A DNA stretch of 55,757 nucleotides, taken from the NCBI GenBank assembly GCA_016125215.1, contig WGMF01000018.1:1-55757 (forward strand), written 5' to 3'. Source of the DNA: Phycisphaera sp. (GTDB lineage: Bacteria > Planctomycetota > Phycisphaerae > Phycisphaerales > Phycisphaeraceae). The notes under the pieces were generated by a model. The model was not told where the DNA came from, ran no database searches, and worked only from the letters and a program-made list of their open reading frames with translations. This document shows positions 13,377 to 21,440 of the stretch, piece after piece (within the stretch, counting starts at the first letter, position 1; each line of letters opens with the position of its first letter). The position numbers and the translations under genes were made by a program.

Positions 13377-16343
13377 ATGAGCGACCACGACCACGCAAGC
13401 CATGACCACGCTGACCACGGCGCCCACCACGGGCCAACCTCGTTCTGGACGAAGTACGTCTTCTCCACCGACCACAAGGTCATCGGTTTGCAGTTCATGT
13501 TCACCAGCCTGCTGTTCGTCCTGCTCGGCGGGCTGCTGGCACTTGGCGTGCGGTACCAGATCGCCTGGCCCAATCAGAACGTCCCCTACCACCTCATCCT
13601 CCCCGGCAAGATGACCAACCTCGCGCCAGAAGCCAACCTTGCCGCGTGGAAGGTCGGCGGTGAGGTCGTGCTCAACAGCGTACTCAAAACCGAAGATGGC
13701 CAAACCTTTCCCAAGGGTGCCGTCGCACAGATCACCGGCTTCCCCGGGGGCATCGCGGTGACGCTGCCCGTGGGCCTCGAAGTCCGCAAGGGTGACGGCG
13801 AACCGACCACGCGCCTGAGCGAACCGGTCGACGCCTTCATCGAACCCGCCGCGGTCATGGCGGATTACAACTACTCCAAGACCGAGGCCCTCACGAGCGT
13901 CGGCGCGAACGTCACCGTGCCCGACCGGGGCCAGTGGTCGATCCGCGGCCTGTCTGTCCCCGCGGTCGGCGGCGGCCTGCTCGAAAAAGCCATCACGCTC
14001 CCCATCCGCAGCGCCGCGACCAAGGTCGCCCTCAAACTCCGCAACCAGACCCTTGAAGCCGACGGGAAAAACATCGAAGTCAAGGGCGGGTCGGTCACCG
14101 CTGAGGCCGCCCCTCTGGCCACGTCGCTGACCTACTACAAGCACTCGCTCACCACCAACGCCTACCTCTCGCTCTTCACCATGCACGCGTCGATCATGAT
14201 CTTCTTTGTCATCATCCCGATGCTCGTGGGCACGTTCGGGAACTTCCTCGTGCCGCTGATGATCGGGGCACGCGACATGGCCTTCCCCAAACTCAACGCG
14301 CTGTCGTTCTGGCTCAGCGTGCCGGCCGGTCTGGTCATGATCGCCAGCTTCTGGACACCCGAAGGCTCGGCCGGTGGCGGCTGGACCATGTACCCCACCC
14401 TCTCGACCTTCCAATACTCCCCGCAGCTCGGCACGACACTCTGGGTCGTCGCGGTCGGCCTCGTCGGGTTCTCCTCCGTCGTCGGCGCGCTCAACTACAT
14501 CACCACCACCATCAACATGCGCGCCCCCGGCATGACCATGTTCCGCATGCCCCTGACCGTCTGGGCCATCCTCATCACCGCCACCCTCGCGCTCTTCTCG
14601 ACGCCCGTGCTCACCGCCGCGATGATCCTGCTCACCTTCGACCGACTCCTGGGCACGATGTTTTTCATCCCCAAGAGCGGCGGCCAACCGATCATGTGGC
14701 AGCACCTCTTCTGGTTCTACTCCCACCCGGCGGTCTACATCATGATCCTCCCCGCCATGGGCGTGGTCAGTGATATCCTCGCCACCTTCTCCCGCAAGCC
14801 CATCTTCGGGTACAAGCCGATGGTCTTTGCTATCTGCGCGATCGCCGGCCTGGGCTTCATCGTCTGGGGACACCACATGTTCCAGTCGGGTATGAACCCC
14901 GTGCTCGGCACGACCTTCATGGCCTCCACCGTCATGATCGCCCTGCCCTCGGCCATCAAGACCTTCAACTGGCTGGGCACCATCTGGGGCGGCAACATCA
15001 AGTTCACACCGCCCATGCTCTTTGCACTCGGCTTCGTTTCCATGTTCGTCATCGGCGGCTTGTCGGGCATCTTCATGGCCTCGGCACCCATCGACATCCA
15101 CATCCACGACACCTACTTCATCGTCGCCCACATCCACTACGTGCTCTTCGGCGGGTCGATCTTCGGCATCTTTGCTGGCGTCTACTACTGGTACCCCAAG
15201 ATGTTCGGTCGCCAGATGAACCAGACCTGGGGCACCATCCACTTCTGGATGACGATCATCGCCTTCAACGGCACCTTCTTCCTCATGCACGTGCTGGGCA
15301 TCGGCGGGCACCCGCGCCGCTACGCCTCCATCATGGAGTACCCCTCGCTCCAGCACCTCCAGCCGCTCAACGTCGTCATGACGATCTTCGCCATGATGCT
15401 CGGCATGGCGCAGCTGCCGTTCATGTACAACTTCTTCGTGAGCCTGCCCCGCAGACTCGGCCGGGCGATTATCGCGCTCTTTGCCTGCATGCTCATCGTC
15501 CCGGCTGTCATCGGGCTGCTCATGTGGGCCAGCTTCGACGGGACCGGGCCCTTCTCGCTCATCAACAGCTTTGTCACGCACGGCCAGACGGTCGGGTTCA
15601 CCTCCACGGCAACGATCCTGGGCAACCTCACGCTTATCGTGGTGATGGTCGGCCTGACCATCTCGATGGCCATGGGCCTCAAAGGCGGGTCGCGCGTGGC
15701 CAGCGTCCTTGTCAACGTCCCGCTGACGATCTACTTCCTCGCAATCATGGCCAAGGGTTCATCGCTTGCGTGGCCCGAACAGACCACGGCCGACAGCCCG
15801 CTCTACATGCACACCGTCATGCTGCTCAAACAGGGCTTCTGGTCGCCCTTCACGGCCCACTTCATCGTGGCGCTGGGGCTGGGCCTGCTCGCGGCGGCGG
15901 TCATCACGGCGGCGGTCTTTGTGATCTGGGCGATCGGCGGCGCGCTGAAGTTGCCCGCGCTGCTGCAGCGCGTGCTGTGGCTGGTCTTCCTGCCGGCTTT
16001 CCTCGCGCCCATGGTGCTCAAGCACGACACTTACATCCTGCTGCACTTGCCCACGCTCTTTGAGTCCCGATGGATCATCCTTGCGGCCCTGGCCATCCCC
16101 GGGTTGCTCCACCTTGTGGTCCGTCGCCCGAAGGACCTGTTCGGTTACGCGGTGGACGCCAACCCCTGGCACGCCAACAGCCTCGAGTGGGCCACCACCT
16201 CGCCTCCGCCGTTCACCAACTTCGACGCCATCCCCGTCGTCTACCGCGGCCCCTATGAGTTCTCCTCACCGGTCGTGGAAGAAGACTACCTCCCGCAGCC
16301 GAAGGTTTTGCCCGCGGGCGTGGTCGAGCCGAGCGGGCACTGA
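13377..16343 (+). CDS. coxA: Cytochrome c oxidase subunit I, A2-type, with large insertion
   Basis: Catalytic subunit of a haem-copper oxygen reductase. Ligands are visible: low-spin haem His270 (TMHASIMIFF), CuB His450 and crosslinked Tyr454 (YSHPAVY), His499-His500 (WGHHMF), and His585/His587 (VAHIHYVLFGG). The usual Glu of the D channel is replaced; Tyr-Ser precedes the His, which is the YSHPxVY signature of A2-type oxidases such as that of Rhodothermus. The protein has 988 residues against about 550-600 usual. About 195 residues (near 64-260) are inserted in the extracytoplasmic loop between helices I and II, and the C-terminus carries extra helices. The His-rich N-terminus (HDHASHDHADHGAHH) may bind metal. 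It follows coxB. Confidence 0.93.
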   Translation: MSDHDHASHDHADHGAHHGPTSFWTKYVFSTDHKVIGLQFMFTSLLFVLLGGLLALGVRYQIAWPNQNVPYHLILPGKMTNLAPEANLAAWKVGGEVVLNSVLKTEDGQTFPKGAVAQITGFPGGIAVTLPVGLEVRKGDGEPTTRLSEPVDAFIEPAAVMADYNYSKTEALTSVGANVTVPDRGQWSIRGLSVPAVGGGLLEKAITLPIRSAATKVALKLRNQTLEADGKNIEVKGGSVTAEAAPLATSLTYYKHSLTTNAYLSLFTMHASIMIFFVIIPMLVGTFGNFLVPLMIGARDMAFPKLNALSFWLSVPAGLVMIASFWTPEGSAGGGWTMYPTLSTFQYSPQLGTTLWVVAVGLVGFSSVVGALNYITTTINMRAPGMTMFRMPLTVWAILITATLALFSTPVLTAAMILLTFDRLLGTMFFIPKSGGQPIMWQHLFWFYSHPAVYIMILPAMGVVSDILATFSRKPIFGYKPMVFAICAIAGLGFIVWGHHMFQSGMNPVLGTTFMASTVMIALPSAIKTFNWLGTIWGGNIKFTPPMLFALGFVSMFVIGGLSGIFMASAPIDIHIHDTYFIVAHIHYVLFGGSIFGIFAGVYYWYPKMFGRQMNQTWGTIHFWMTIIAFNGTFFLMHVLGIGGHPRRYASIMEYPSLQHLQPLNVVMTIFAMMLGMAQLPFMYNFFVSLPRRLGRAIIALFACMLIVPAVIGLLMWASFDGTGPFSLINSFVTHGQTVGFTSTATILGNLTLIVVMVGLTISMAMGLKGGSRVASVLVNVPLTIYFLAIMAKGSSLAWPEQTTADSPLYMHTVMLLKQGFWSPFTAHFIVALGLGLLAAAVITAAVFVIWAIGGALKLPALLQRVLWLVFLPAFLAPMVLKHDTYILLHLPTLFESRWIILAALAIPGLLHLVVRRPKDLFGYAVDANPWHANSLEWATTSPPPFTNFDAIPVVYRGPYEFSSPVVEEDYLPQPKVLPAGVVEPSGH

Positions 16344-16350
16344 AATCCAA

Positions 16351-16468
16351 TGATGATTGATGATTGATAATTGATGATCTCAGAGAGTCACCTTCAATCA
16401 CACACCCCATGACGGTCAAGCAAGTGTAATGTCTCAAAAATCATCAATCATCAATCATCAATCATCGA
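16351..16468. repeat. Inverted ATGATTG-type repeat pair F between coxA and ctaA
   Basis: The left arm (16351-16378) repeats TGATGATTGATGATTGA. The right arm (16438-16468) is its inverse, ATCATCAATCATCAATC, with a 7-bp period. The right arm lies inside the annotated start of ctaA and encodes its first residues. A single-sided relative occurs at 35230-35261. Confidence 0.75.
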
Positions 16469-17526
16469 TCTGTGTCTACCGCCCCCGGTTGCACGTGTTG
16501 TCGATTGCGCTGGTGGTCTGCACGTTTGTCCTCGTAGCGCTGGGCGGGAACGTGACGAGCCGGGACGCGGGGCTTTCCGTGCCCGATGGGTTCACGGTGT
16601 TCGGGCACTTCCTCTGGTCGTTCCCCGTGAGCCAGTGGGTGGGCAACATCTTTCACGAACACATCCACCGGCTCATGGGCAGCGCGGTCGGGTTGCTCAC
16701 GCTGGCGGTCTGCCTCTGGGTGATGGTTGTCGAAAAGCGCAGGTGGATGCGGTGGCTGGCGATCGGGCTGTTTGCCGGCGTCGTGACCCAGGGCATCCTC
16801 GGCGGGCTGCGCGTTTCCGAAATCTCCACGACCCTTGCGATCCTCCACGGGATCACGGGGCAACTGGTCTTCACGCTCACCGTGGTCACCGCGGCGGCGC
16901 TGGGCCGGCACTGGTTCAACGCCACGACACAGGACCGACCACCGCAAGACAACTTTGCCTTCAACGGCAAGCTCTCGCTCGCTCTGCTCGCGGTTATCTT
17001 CGTGCAACTGGCCCTCGGCGCCACCGTGCGCCACACGCACTCGGCGCTGGCCATCCCCGACTTCCCTACCGCCTACGGGCAGGTGATCCCGCCTTTCAAC
17101 CCCGACGTGATCCGACACAAGCTCGACAAGGTCCCCTACGAATCCTTCATCGCCTACTACCAGCCCTGGCAGGTCGCCTTGCATTTTGCACACCGCGTCT
17201 GGGCGCTGGTCGTCGTGGGCACGGCCGTGTGGCTCGTCGGACGCATCGGACCCAGCGGCGCTTCCCGCAAGCTCACCTTCCCCCTGGCGATGCTCGGCTT
17301 GATGCTCATGGCCCAGGTCGCGCTCGGGGCGATGGTCATCTGGACGCAATGCACGCCCGACATCGCCACCGCTCACCAGTCGCTCGGGGCGATCATCCTC
17401 GCCACCGCGACGCTCATCGCCATCCGGTCGCACCTGCCCCCCCTGCCCACGCCGACGGCGGTAGACATTGACAAAGCCACAGCCAAGGTACAGAACTCCA
17501 CTTCGTGGAAGGCGGTGAAGGCATGA
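16429..17526 (+). CDS. ctaA: Haem A synthase
   Basis: Oxidises haem O to haem A for the oxidase. It is a COX15/CtaA-type eight-helix membrane protein: GNVTSRDAGLSVPD, FHEHIHRLMGSAVG (first haem His pair), LHGITGQLVF, VRHTHSALAIPDFPTAYG, and LHFAHRVWALVV / TAHQSLGAIILA in the second half. It has 365 residues if started at 16429. The first 14 or so residues (MSQKSSIINHQSS) are a translation of an intergenic repeat and there is no ribosome-binding site, so the true start may be later, near the VYRPRLHVL segment. It overlaps ctaB by 4 nt (ATGA). Confidence 0.9.
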   Translation: MSQKSSIINHQSSICVYRPRLHVLSIALVVCTFVLVALGGNVTSRDAGLSVPDGFTVFGHFLWSFPVSQWVGNIFHEHIHRLMGSAVGLLTLAVCLWVMVVEKRRWMRWLAIGLFAGVVTQGILGGLRVSEISTTLAILHGITGQLVFTLTVVTAAALGRHWFNATTQDRPPQDNFAFNGKLSLALLAVIFVQLALGATVRHTHSALAIPDFPTAYGQVIPPFNPDVIRHKLDKVPYESFIAYYQPWQVALHFAHRVWALVVVGTAVWLVGRIGPSGASRKLTFPLAMLGLMLMAQVALGAMVIWTQCTPDIATAHQSLGAIILATATLIAIRSHLPPLPTPTAVDIDKATAKVQNSTSWKAVKA

Positions 17527-18434
17527 CCCAGCTCACCACCACCCCGCAGTCAGCCGTCGGTGTCGAGCACGCCGCAAAACGCAACTCGCTCCTGCGTGAC
17601 TATATCGAGATGAGCAAGCTGCGCATCACGACGATGGTCGTCATCACCGCGTGGATCGGTTACGCAATAGTGGACGCCGGTTCGTCTTGGTTAAGGCTGG
17701 CGGCGATGTTCATCGGGACCGCGCTGTCGTGTATCGGCGCGGGGATCGTCAACCAGGCTTACGAAAAGCAGACCGACGCGCTCATGCCGCGCACGCGCAA
17801 CCGCCCGATCGCTTCGGGGCGGGTGAACAGGACGCAGGCGGCGGTGGTCGGCGTCGCGGTGGCGGCGCTGGGCGTGGCGGTGCTGTGGGTGGGTTGCAAC
17901 GCACTGACGGCCTGCGTAGCTATCACGAGTTTTGCGGTCTACACGTTCATCTACACGCCGATGAAGCGGATGAGCAGTGCCTCGACGATCGTGGGCGCGG
18001 TGCCGGGGGCGCTGCCGCCGGTGATCGGCGTCGCGGCGGCGGCGGGTTCGCTGACCATCGAGGCGTGGCTGATGTTTGCGATCATGTTCCTGTGGCAGTT
18101 GCCGCACTTCCTGGCGATTGCCTACGTCTACCGTGAAGATTATGCCCGCGCGGGCATGCCCATGCTGCCCGTCAAAGACCCCACCGGATCGACGACGTTT
18201 ACACAGGTGCTTTTAGGTTGCCTGGCGCTCTTGCCGTTGGGTCTGCTGCCGACGATGATGGGCGTGAGCGGGATGGTTTACTTCACGGGGGCGCTGGTGT
18301 GCGGGCTGGTGTTTCTGGCGTTCGGCGTGGTGCTGGTGCTCAGGCCGAGCGTGAAAGCGGCCAGGCGGTTGTTCTTTGCGTCCCTGGTGTACCTGCCGGT
18401 GGTGCTGATGTTGTTGCTGGTGGATCGGGTTTAG
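17523..18434 (+). CDS. ctaB: Haem O synthase (protohaem IX farnesyltransferase)
   Basis: Transfers a farnesyl group to haem B to make haem O, the substrate of CtaA. A UbiA-family polytopic membrane protein of 303 residues. The first Asp-rich prenyl diphosphate site is NQAYEKQTDALMPRTRNRPIASGRV, and the second conserved region is YVYREDYARAGMPMLPV. The ATG at 17523 overlaps the ctaA stop, with GGCGGTGAAGG just upstream; translational coupling is likely. Followed by coxC. Confidence 0.94.
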   Translation: MTQLTTTPQSAVGVEHAAKRNSLLRDYIEMSKLRITTMVVITAWIGYAIVDAGSSWLRLAAMFIGTALSCIGAGIVNQAYEKQTDALMPRTRNRPIASGRVNRTQAAVVGVAVAALGVAVLWVGCNALTACVAITSFAVYTFIYTPMKRMSSASTIVGAVPGALPPVIGVAAAAGSLTIEAWLMFAIMFLWQLPHFLAIAYVYREDYARAGMPMLPVKDPTGSTTFTQVLLGCLALLPLGLLPTMMGVSGMVYFTGALVCGLVFLAFGVVLVLRPSVKAARRLFFASLVYLPVVLMLLLVDRV

Positions 18435-18453
18435 TGGATTGAAGGTTCATCCA

Positions 18454-18478
18454 CCCGTCGCCCCCGGAAAGCGACGGG
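18454..18478. repeat. REP-like hairpin upstream of coxC
   Basis: CCCGTCGC, a 9-nt loop, GCGACGGG, followed by GCT. The arms differ from the cimA palindrome (3850-3871) only by a swapped central base pair, which keeps pairing. It sits in the ctaB-coxC spacer about 24 nt before the coxC start codon. Confidence 0.65.
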
Positions 18479-18501
18479 GCTCAATGTTTGAGGAAAAAAT
18501 T

Positions 18502-19137
18502 ATGTCACACGCGATTTCAACGCACGACGCCGACGGGCCTCTGATGGCACACGGGTCGGTGCTCCAGACGGGCATCACCAACGGCAAGATTGCCACGTGG
18601 CTCTTCCTCGGGTCGGAGGTGATGTTCTTCACGGGGCTGATCGGGGCTTACATCGTGCTGCGCTTCGGGCAGACGACGTGGGTCGACCCTTCCAGCCACG
18701 AGTTCCCCCTTGCGATCCCGCTCACCGCGGCCAACACCTTCCTGCTCATCTGCTCGTCGGTCACGCTCGTGTGGGGGCTGCAATCGATCCAGCAGGGCAA
18801 ACGTGCCAAGGGCAACCTCGGCCTGCTGCTCACGACCCTCTTCGGGGCGTGCTTCGTCGGCGTGCAGGCGTTTGAGTATTACTCGCTGTGGAACGGCATG
18901 CACCACCCGCCCTTCCGTCCCAACTCCGACCTCTTCGGAAGCTGTTTCTACGTGATGACCGGCTTCCACGGGTTCCACGTGCTCGTGGGTGTCATCGCGC
19001 TGGCGGTGCTCACGGTCATGGGCTACCGTGGCCACTTCAACGAAAAGAAATACGCCCCCGTCGAACTCACCGGCCTCTACTGGCACTTTGTCGACCTGGT
19101 GTGGATCATCCTCTTCGCAATCGTTTACCTGATGTGA
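18502..19137 (+). CDS. coxC: Cytochrome c oxidase subunit III
   Basis: Seven-helix-family core subunit that stabilises subunit I and its proton uptake. The sequence shows TWLFLGSEVMFFTGLIGAYIVLR, a conserved Glu in VGVQAFEYYSLW, SCFYVMTGFHGFHVLVG and LTGLYWHFVDLVWIILFAIVYL, all diagnostic. 211 residues, lacking the first two helices as is usual in short bacterial forms. The ATG at 18502 is chosen over an upstream in-frame ATG because a GAGGA box precedes it and the extension would read through a hairpin repeat. Confidence 0.95.
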   Translation: MSHAISTHDADGPLMAHGSVLQTGITNGKIATWLFLGSEVMFFTGLIGAYIVLRFGQTTWVDPSSHEFPLAIPLTAANTFLLICSSVTLVWGLQSIQQGKRAKGNLGLLLTTLFGACFVGVQAFEYYSLWNGMHHPPFRPNSDLFGSCFYVMTGFHGFHVLVGVIALAVLTVMGYRGHFNEKKYAPVELTGLYWHFVDLVWIILFAIVYLM

Positions 19138-19145
19138 GACAACCC

Positions 19146-19616
19146 ATGGCACACAAACACGAACACGCTGTCCCGCTTTGGACGCTTTTTCTCCTGCTGT
19201 TGGCTTTCACCGCGGCGGAGGTGGGGTTCTATGAAATCTGGGTCCACTCCAACCAGCACGCGATGGAGACCGGCGGGGTGCCGTTCATGCCCAAGGTCGC
19301 CATGGTGCTGGTGCTGCTGTTTGTGCTCACGCTGCCCAAGGCGCTGATCGTGCTGGTTTACTTCATGCACCTGAAGTTCGAAAAACTACTGATCGTGGGC
19401 CTGGCGGTGCTGCCGTTTGTGATGGTCGGGATTGCGATCCTGCCGAACCTCTCGGACACGCTCGCGCTTAAGAGTCGCGCGTACAATCACCCGACGGTGG
19501 CCATCGGCGACTACGCCCACGCCCCGACGGCCGGTGACGGCTCGGGTGAACACGGCCACTCCGATGCGCACGAAGCCACGCCCGCACAGACGCAAGAAAG
19601 CACGGATAGTTATTGA
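19146..19616 (+). CDS. Cytochrome c oxidase subunit IV-like protein
   Basis: 156 residues with three membrane helices (about 12-32, 52-75 and 80-102). The pattern PKALIVLVYFMHLKFEKLLIV is that of the prokaryotic COX4/CyoD-like small subunit, a structural part of the oxidase. The C-terminal tail is His/Glu/Ser-rich and soluble (GEHGHSDAHEATPAQ). It starts 8 nt after coxC and its stop overlaps the next start (TGATG), so the end of the cox operon is translationally coupled to the ABC ATPase. Confidence 0.85.
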   Translation: MAHKHEHAVPLWTLFLLLLAFTAAEVGFYEIWVHSNQHAMETGGVPFMPKVAMVLVLLFVLTLPKALIVLVYFMHLKFEKLLIVGLAVLPFVMVGIAILPNLSDTLALKSRAYNHPTVAIGDYAHAPTAGDGSGEHGHSDAHEATPAQTQESTDSY

Positions 19617-20695
19617 TGTCCACCCCGACCACCACAGCCGATGCGGAACCCGAGCCGGCCAGTGGCACCGACGCGACGCCGGCGATCGATGTCCGTGAAC
19701 TGACCCACCAATACCCATCCGCCAAGAAGCGATCACGCAACGGGGCCGGGACGGACAAGGGCGAGGCCGCATCAGCCGCACTGGCGCTGGACCATGTTTC
19801 GTTCAGTGTGGCACCGGGTGAGGTCTTCGGATTCCTCGGGCCCAACGGCAGCGGCAAGACCACGCTCTTCCGCACGCTGGCCACCATGCTCAGGCCGACC
19901 TCGGGCAAGGCGATGATCGTGGGTGATGACGTGCTGGCCACACCCGACCTCGTCAGGCGGCACCTGGGCGTGGTCTTCCAGTCACCGAGCCTCGATGGGA
20001 AACTCACCGCGCGTGAGAACATGGTCCACCAGGGCCACCTCTACGGTCTGTCCGGGGCGGACCTGAACAAGCGCATCGACCGGTTGCTGGCGGTGTTTTC
20101 GCTCGACGCGCGCAGCCACGATTTTGCAGAGCGTTTCAGCGGCGGGATGAAACGCAGGCTCGAACTGGCCAAGGCGCTCCTGCACGAGCCGCGCGTGCTG
20201 CTGCTGGACGAGCCCTCGACGGGCCTGGACGCCGGCGCTCGCGCCGACCTGTGGAAACACCTCGAAAACCTGCGCCAGGAACGCGGCATTACCATCGCGC
20301 TGACGACGCACATGATGGACGAGGCTGAGCGTTGCGACCGCCTCGCGGTCATGCACCACGGCAAGATCGCAGCCATCCAGACGCCGCACGCGCTCAAGAG
20401 CATGATCGGCAAACAGGTTGTCTGGGTCGACGCCAACGGGTCCATCACCCACTCGTCCACGCGGATCAGTGTGCACGTGCTGGCGGATCGACTCAAGAGC
20501 CGTTTCGGCCCGTGGCCGGTGGGCGGCGAACCGACGGTGATCCGTGGCCGCATCCGGTTCGAGAAGGACGATGCCCCCGCGATGGTTTCCAGGGTCTACG
20601 AAGAGATGCGCGACCAGATCGACACCCTGTCGATCGGCACGCCGACGCTGGAAGATGCCTACCTGCACCTCACCGGCCACACGCTCTACGAATAA
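19616..20695 (+). CDS. ABC-2-type transporter ATPase subunit
   Basis: Nucleotide-binding subunit of the DrrA/CcmA/NatA type. Walker A GPNGSGKTT, Q-loop VVFQSPSLDG, signature FSGGMKRR, Walker B VLLLDEPSTGLD and switch His in LTTHMMDEAERCD are all present. There is a 17-residue insertion rich in Lys/Arg/Gly near the N-terminus (SAKKRSRNGAGTDKG) and a C-terminal accessory domain, for 359 residues in all. Its ATG overlaps the coxD stop. A membrane permease would be expected next, but the next gene is on the other strand, so the partner must be elsewhere or lost. A role in oxidase assembly or copper handling is inferred from position. Confidence 0.85.
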   Translation: MSTPTTTADAEPEPASGTDATPAIDVRELTHQYPSAKKRSRNGAGTDKGEAASAALALDHVSFSVAPGEVFGFLGPNGSGKTTLFRTLATMLRPTSGKAMIVGDDVLATPDLVRRHLGVVFQSPSLDGKLTARENMVHQGHLYGLSGADLNKRIDRLLAVFSLDARSHDFAERFSGGMKRRLELAKALLHEPRVLLLDEPSTGLDAGARADLWKHLENLRQERGITIALTTHMMDEAERCDRLAVMHHGKIAAIQTPHALKSMIGKQVVWVDANGSITHSSTRISVHVLADRLKSRFGPWPVGGEPTVIRGRIRFEKDDAPAMVSRVYEEMRDQIDTLSIGTPTLEDAYLHLTGHTLYE

Positions 20696-20708
20696 CCGAA
20701 GATGTGTT

Positions 20709-21344
20709 CTACCGAGCGGCCATCGCTTCGTGCCCGTGCTGGGGCGAGAGTTGGAGGATGGTTCGGCGGATGGCGTCGGGGTCGAGCGAGGCGCTGGAGA
20801 TGCCCGCCTCGTCGCAGGCCTTGGGCATGCCGTAGACCACGCAGGTTTTTGCGGATTGCGTGACCACGACGCCCCCGACCGCGTGGACAGCCGACGCGCC
20901 CGCCAGCCCGTCCTGTCCGATGCCGGTCATCACAACGGCTAAAACTGCGCGGCCATACACCGTGGCACACGAGCGGAAGAGTTCATCGGCGCTTGGCCGA
21001 TATCGCAGCGCGGTCGGCTCGGGGCTGATCTCGATGAGGCGCTGCGTCCGCGTGGGCGCGATGACGCGCATGTGCTGGTGACCTACGCCGACGTAAGCGA
21101 CGCCGGGGTGGATGGGCATCCGATCCTCGGCATGTACGACGGCGAGCGGACTGACGGTGGCCAGGCGCTGCGCGAACAAGGGTGTGAAGGTCGGCGGGAG
21201 GTGCTGGGCAATAAGGACGGGGACGGGCAAGTCCGCGGGCAGGCCGGCCATGATCTGTTCTACCAGGCCCGGACCGCCTGTGCTCGACGCGATGGCGACA
21301 ACCTGGAACCGACCGGGATCGAACTGTGGGATGGCTGAGGGCAT
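20709..21344 (-). CDS. CheB-type methylesterase domain protein without receiver
   Basis: Resembles the catalytic domain of CheB, which removes methyl (or amide) groups from chemoreceptors. The Ser-His-Asp triad is visible: IASSTGG (Ser), AQHLPPTFTPLFAQRL (His) and VVMTGIGQDG (Asp). At 211 residues it consists only of the esterase domain, with no receiver domain. It converges on the ABC ATPase gene and lies downstream of the hybrid kinase on the same strand. No chemoreceptor or CheR is in view, so the substrate is unknown. Confidence 0.85.
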   Translation of the reverse strand: MPSAIPQFDPGRFQVVAIASSTGGPGLVEQIMAGLPADLPVPVLIAQHLPPTFTPLFAQRLATVSPLAVVHAEDRMPIHPGVAYVGVGHQHMRVIAPTRTQRLIEISPEPTALRYRPSADELFRSCATVYGRAVLAVVMTGIGQDGLAGASAVHAVGGVVVTQSAKTCVVYGMPKACDEAGISSASLDPDAIRRTILQLSPQHGHEAMAAR

Positions 21345-21440
21345 CGTGTAGGCCCGTGAATATTCGGAACCGCCCCACGATTAATCATCGGCTTGATCGC
21401 ATGTCGCCTTGGCGATTCGACGTGAAGGGATTGGCTTGGT

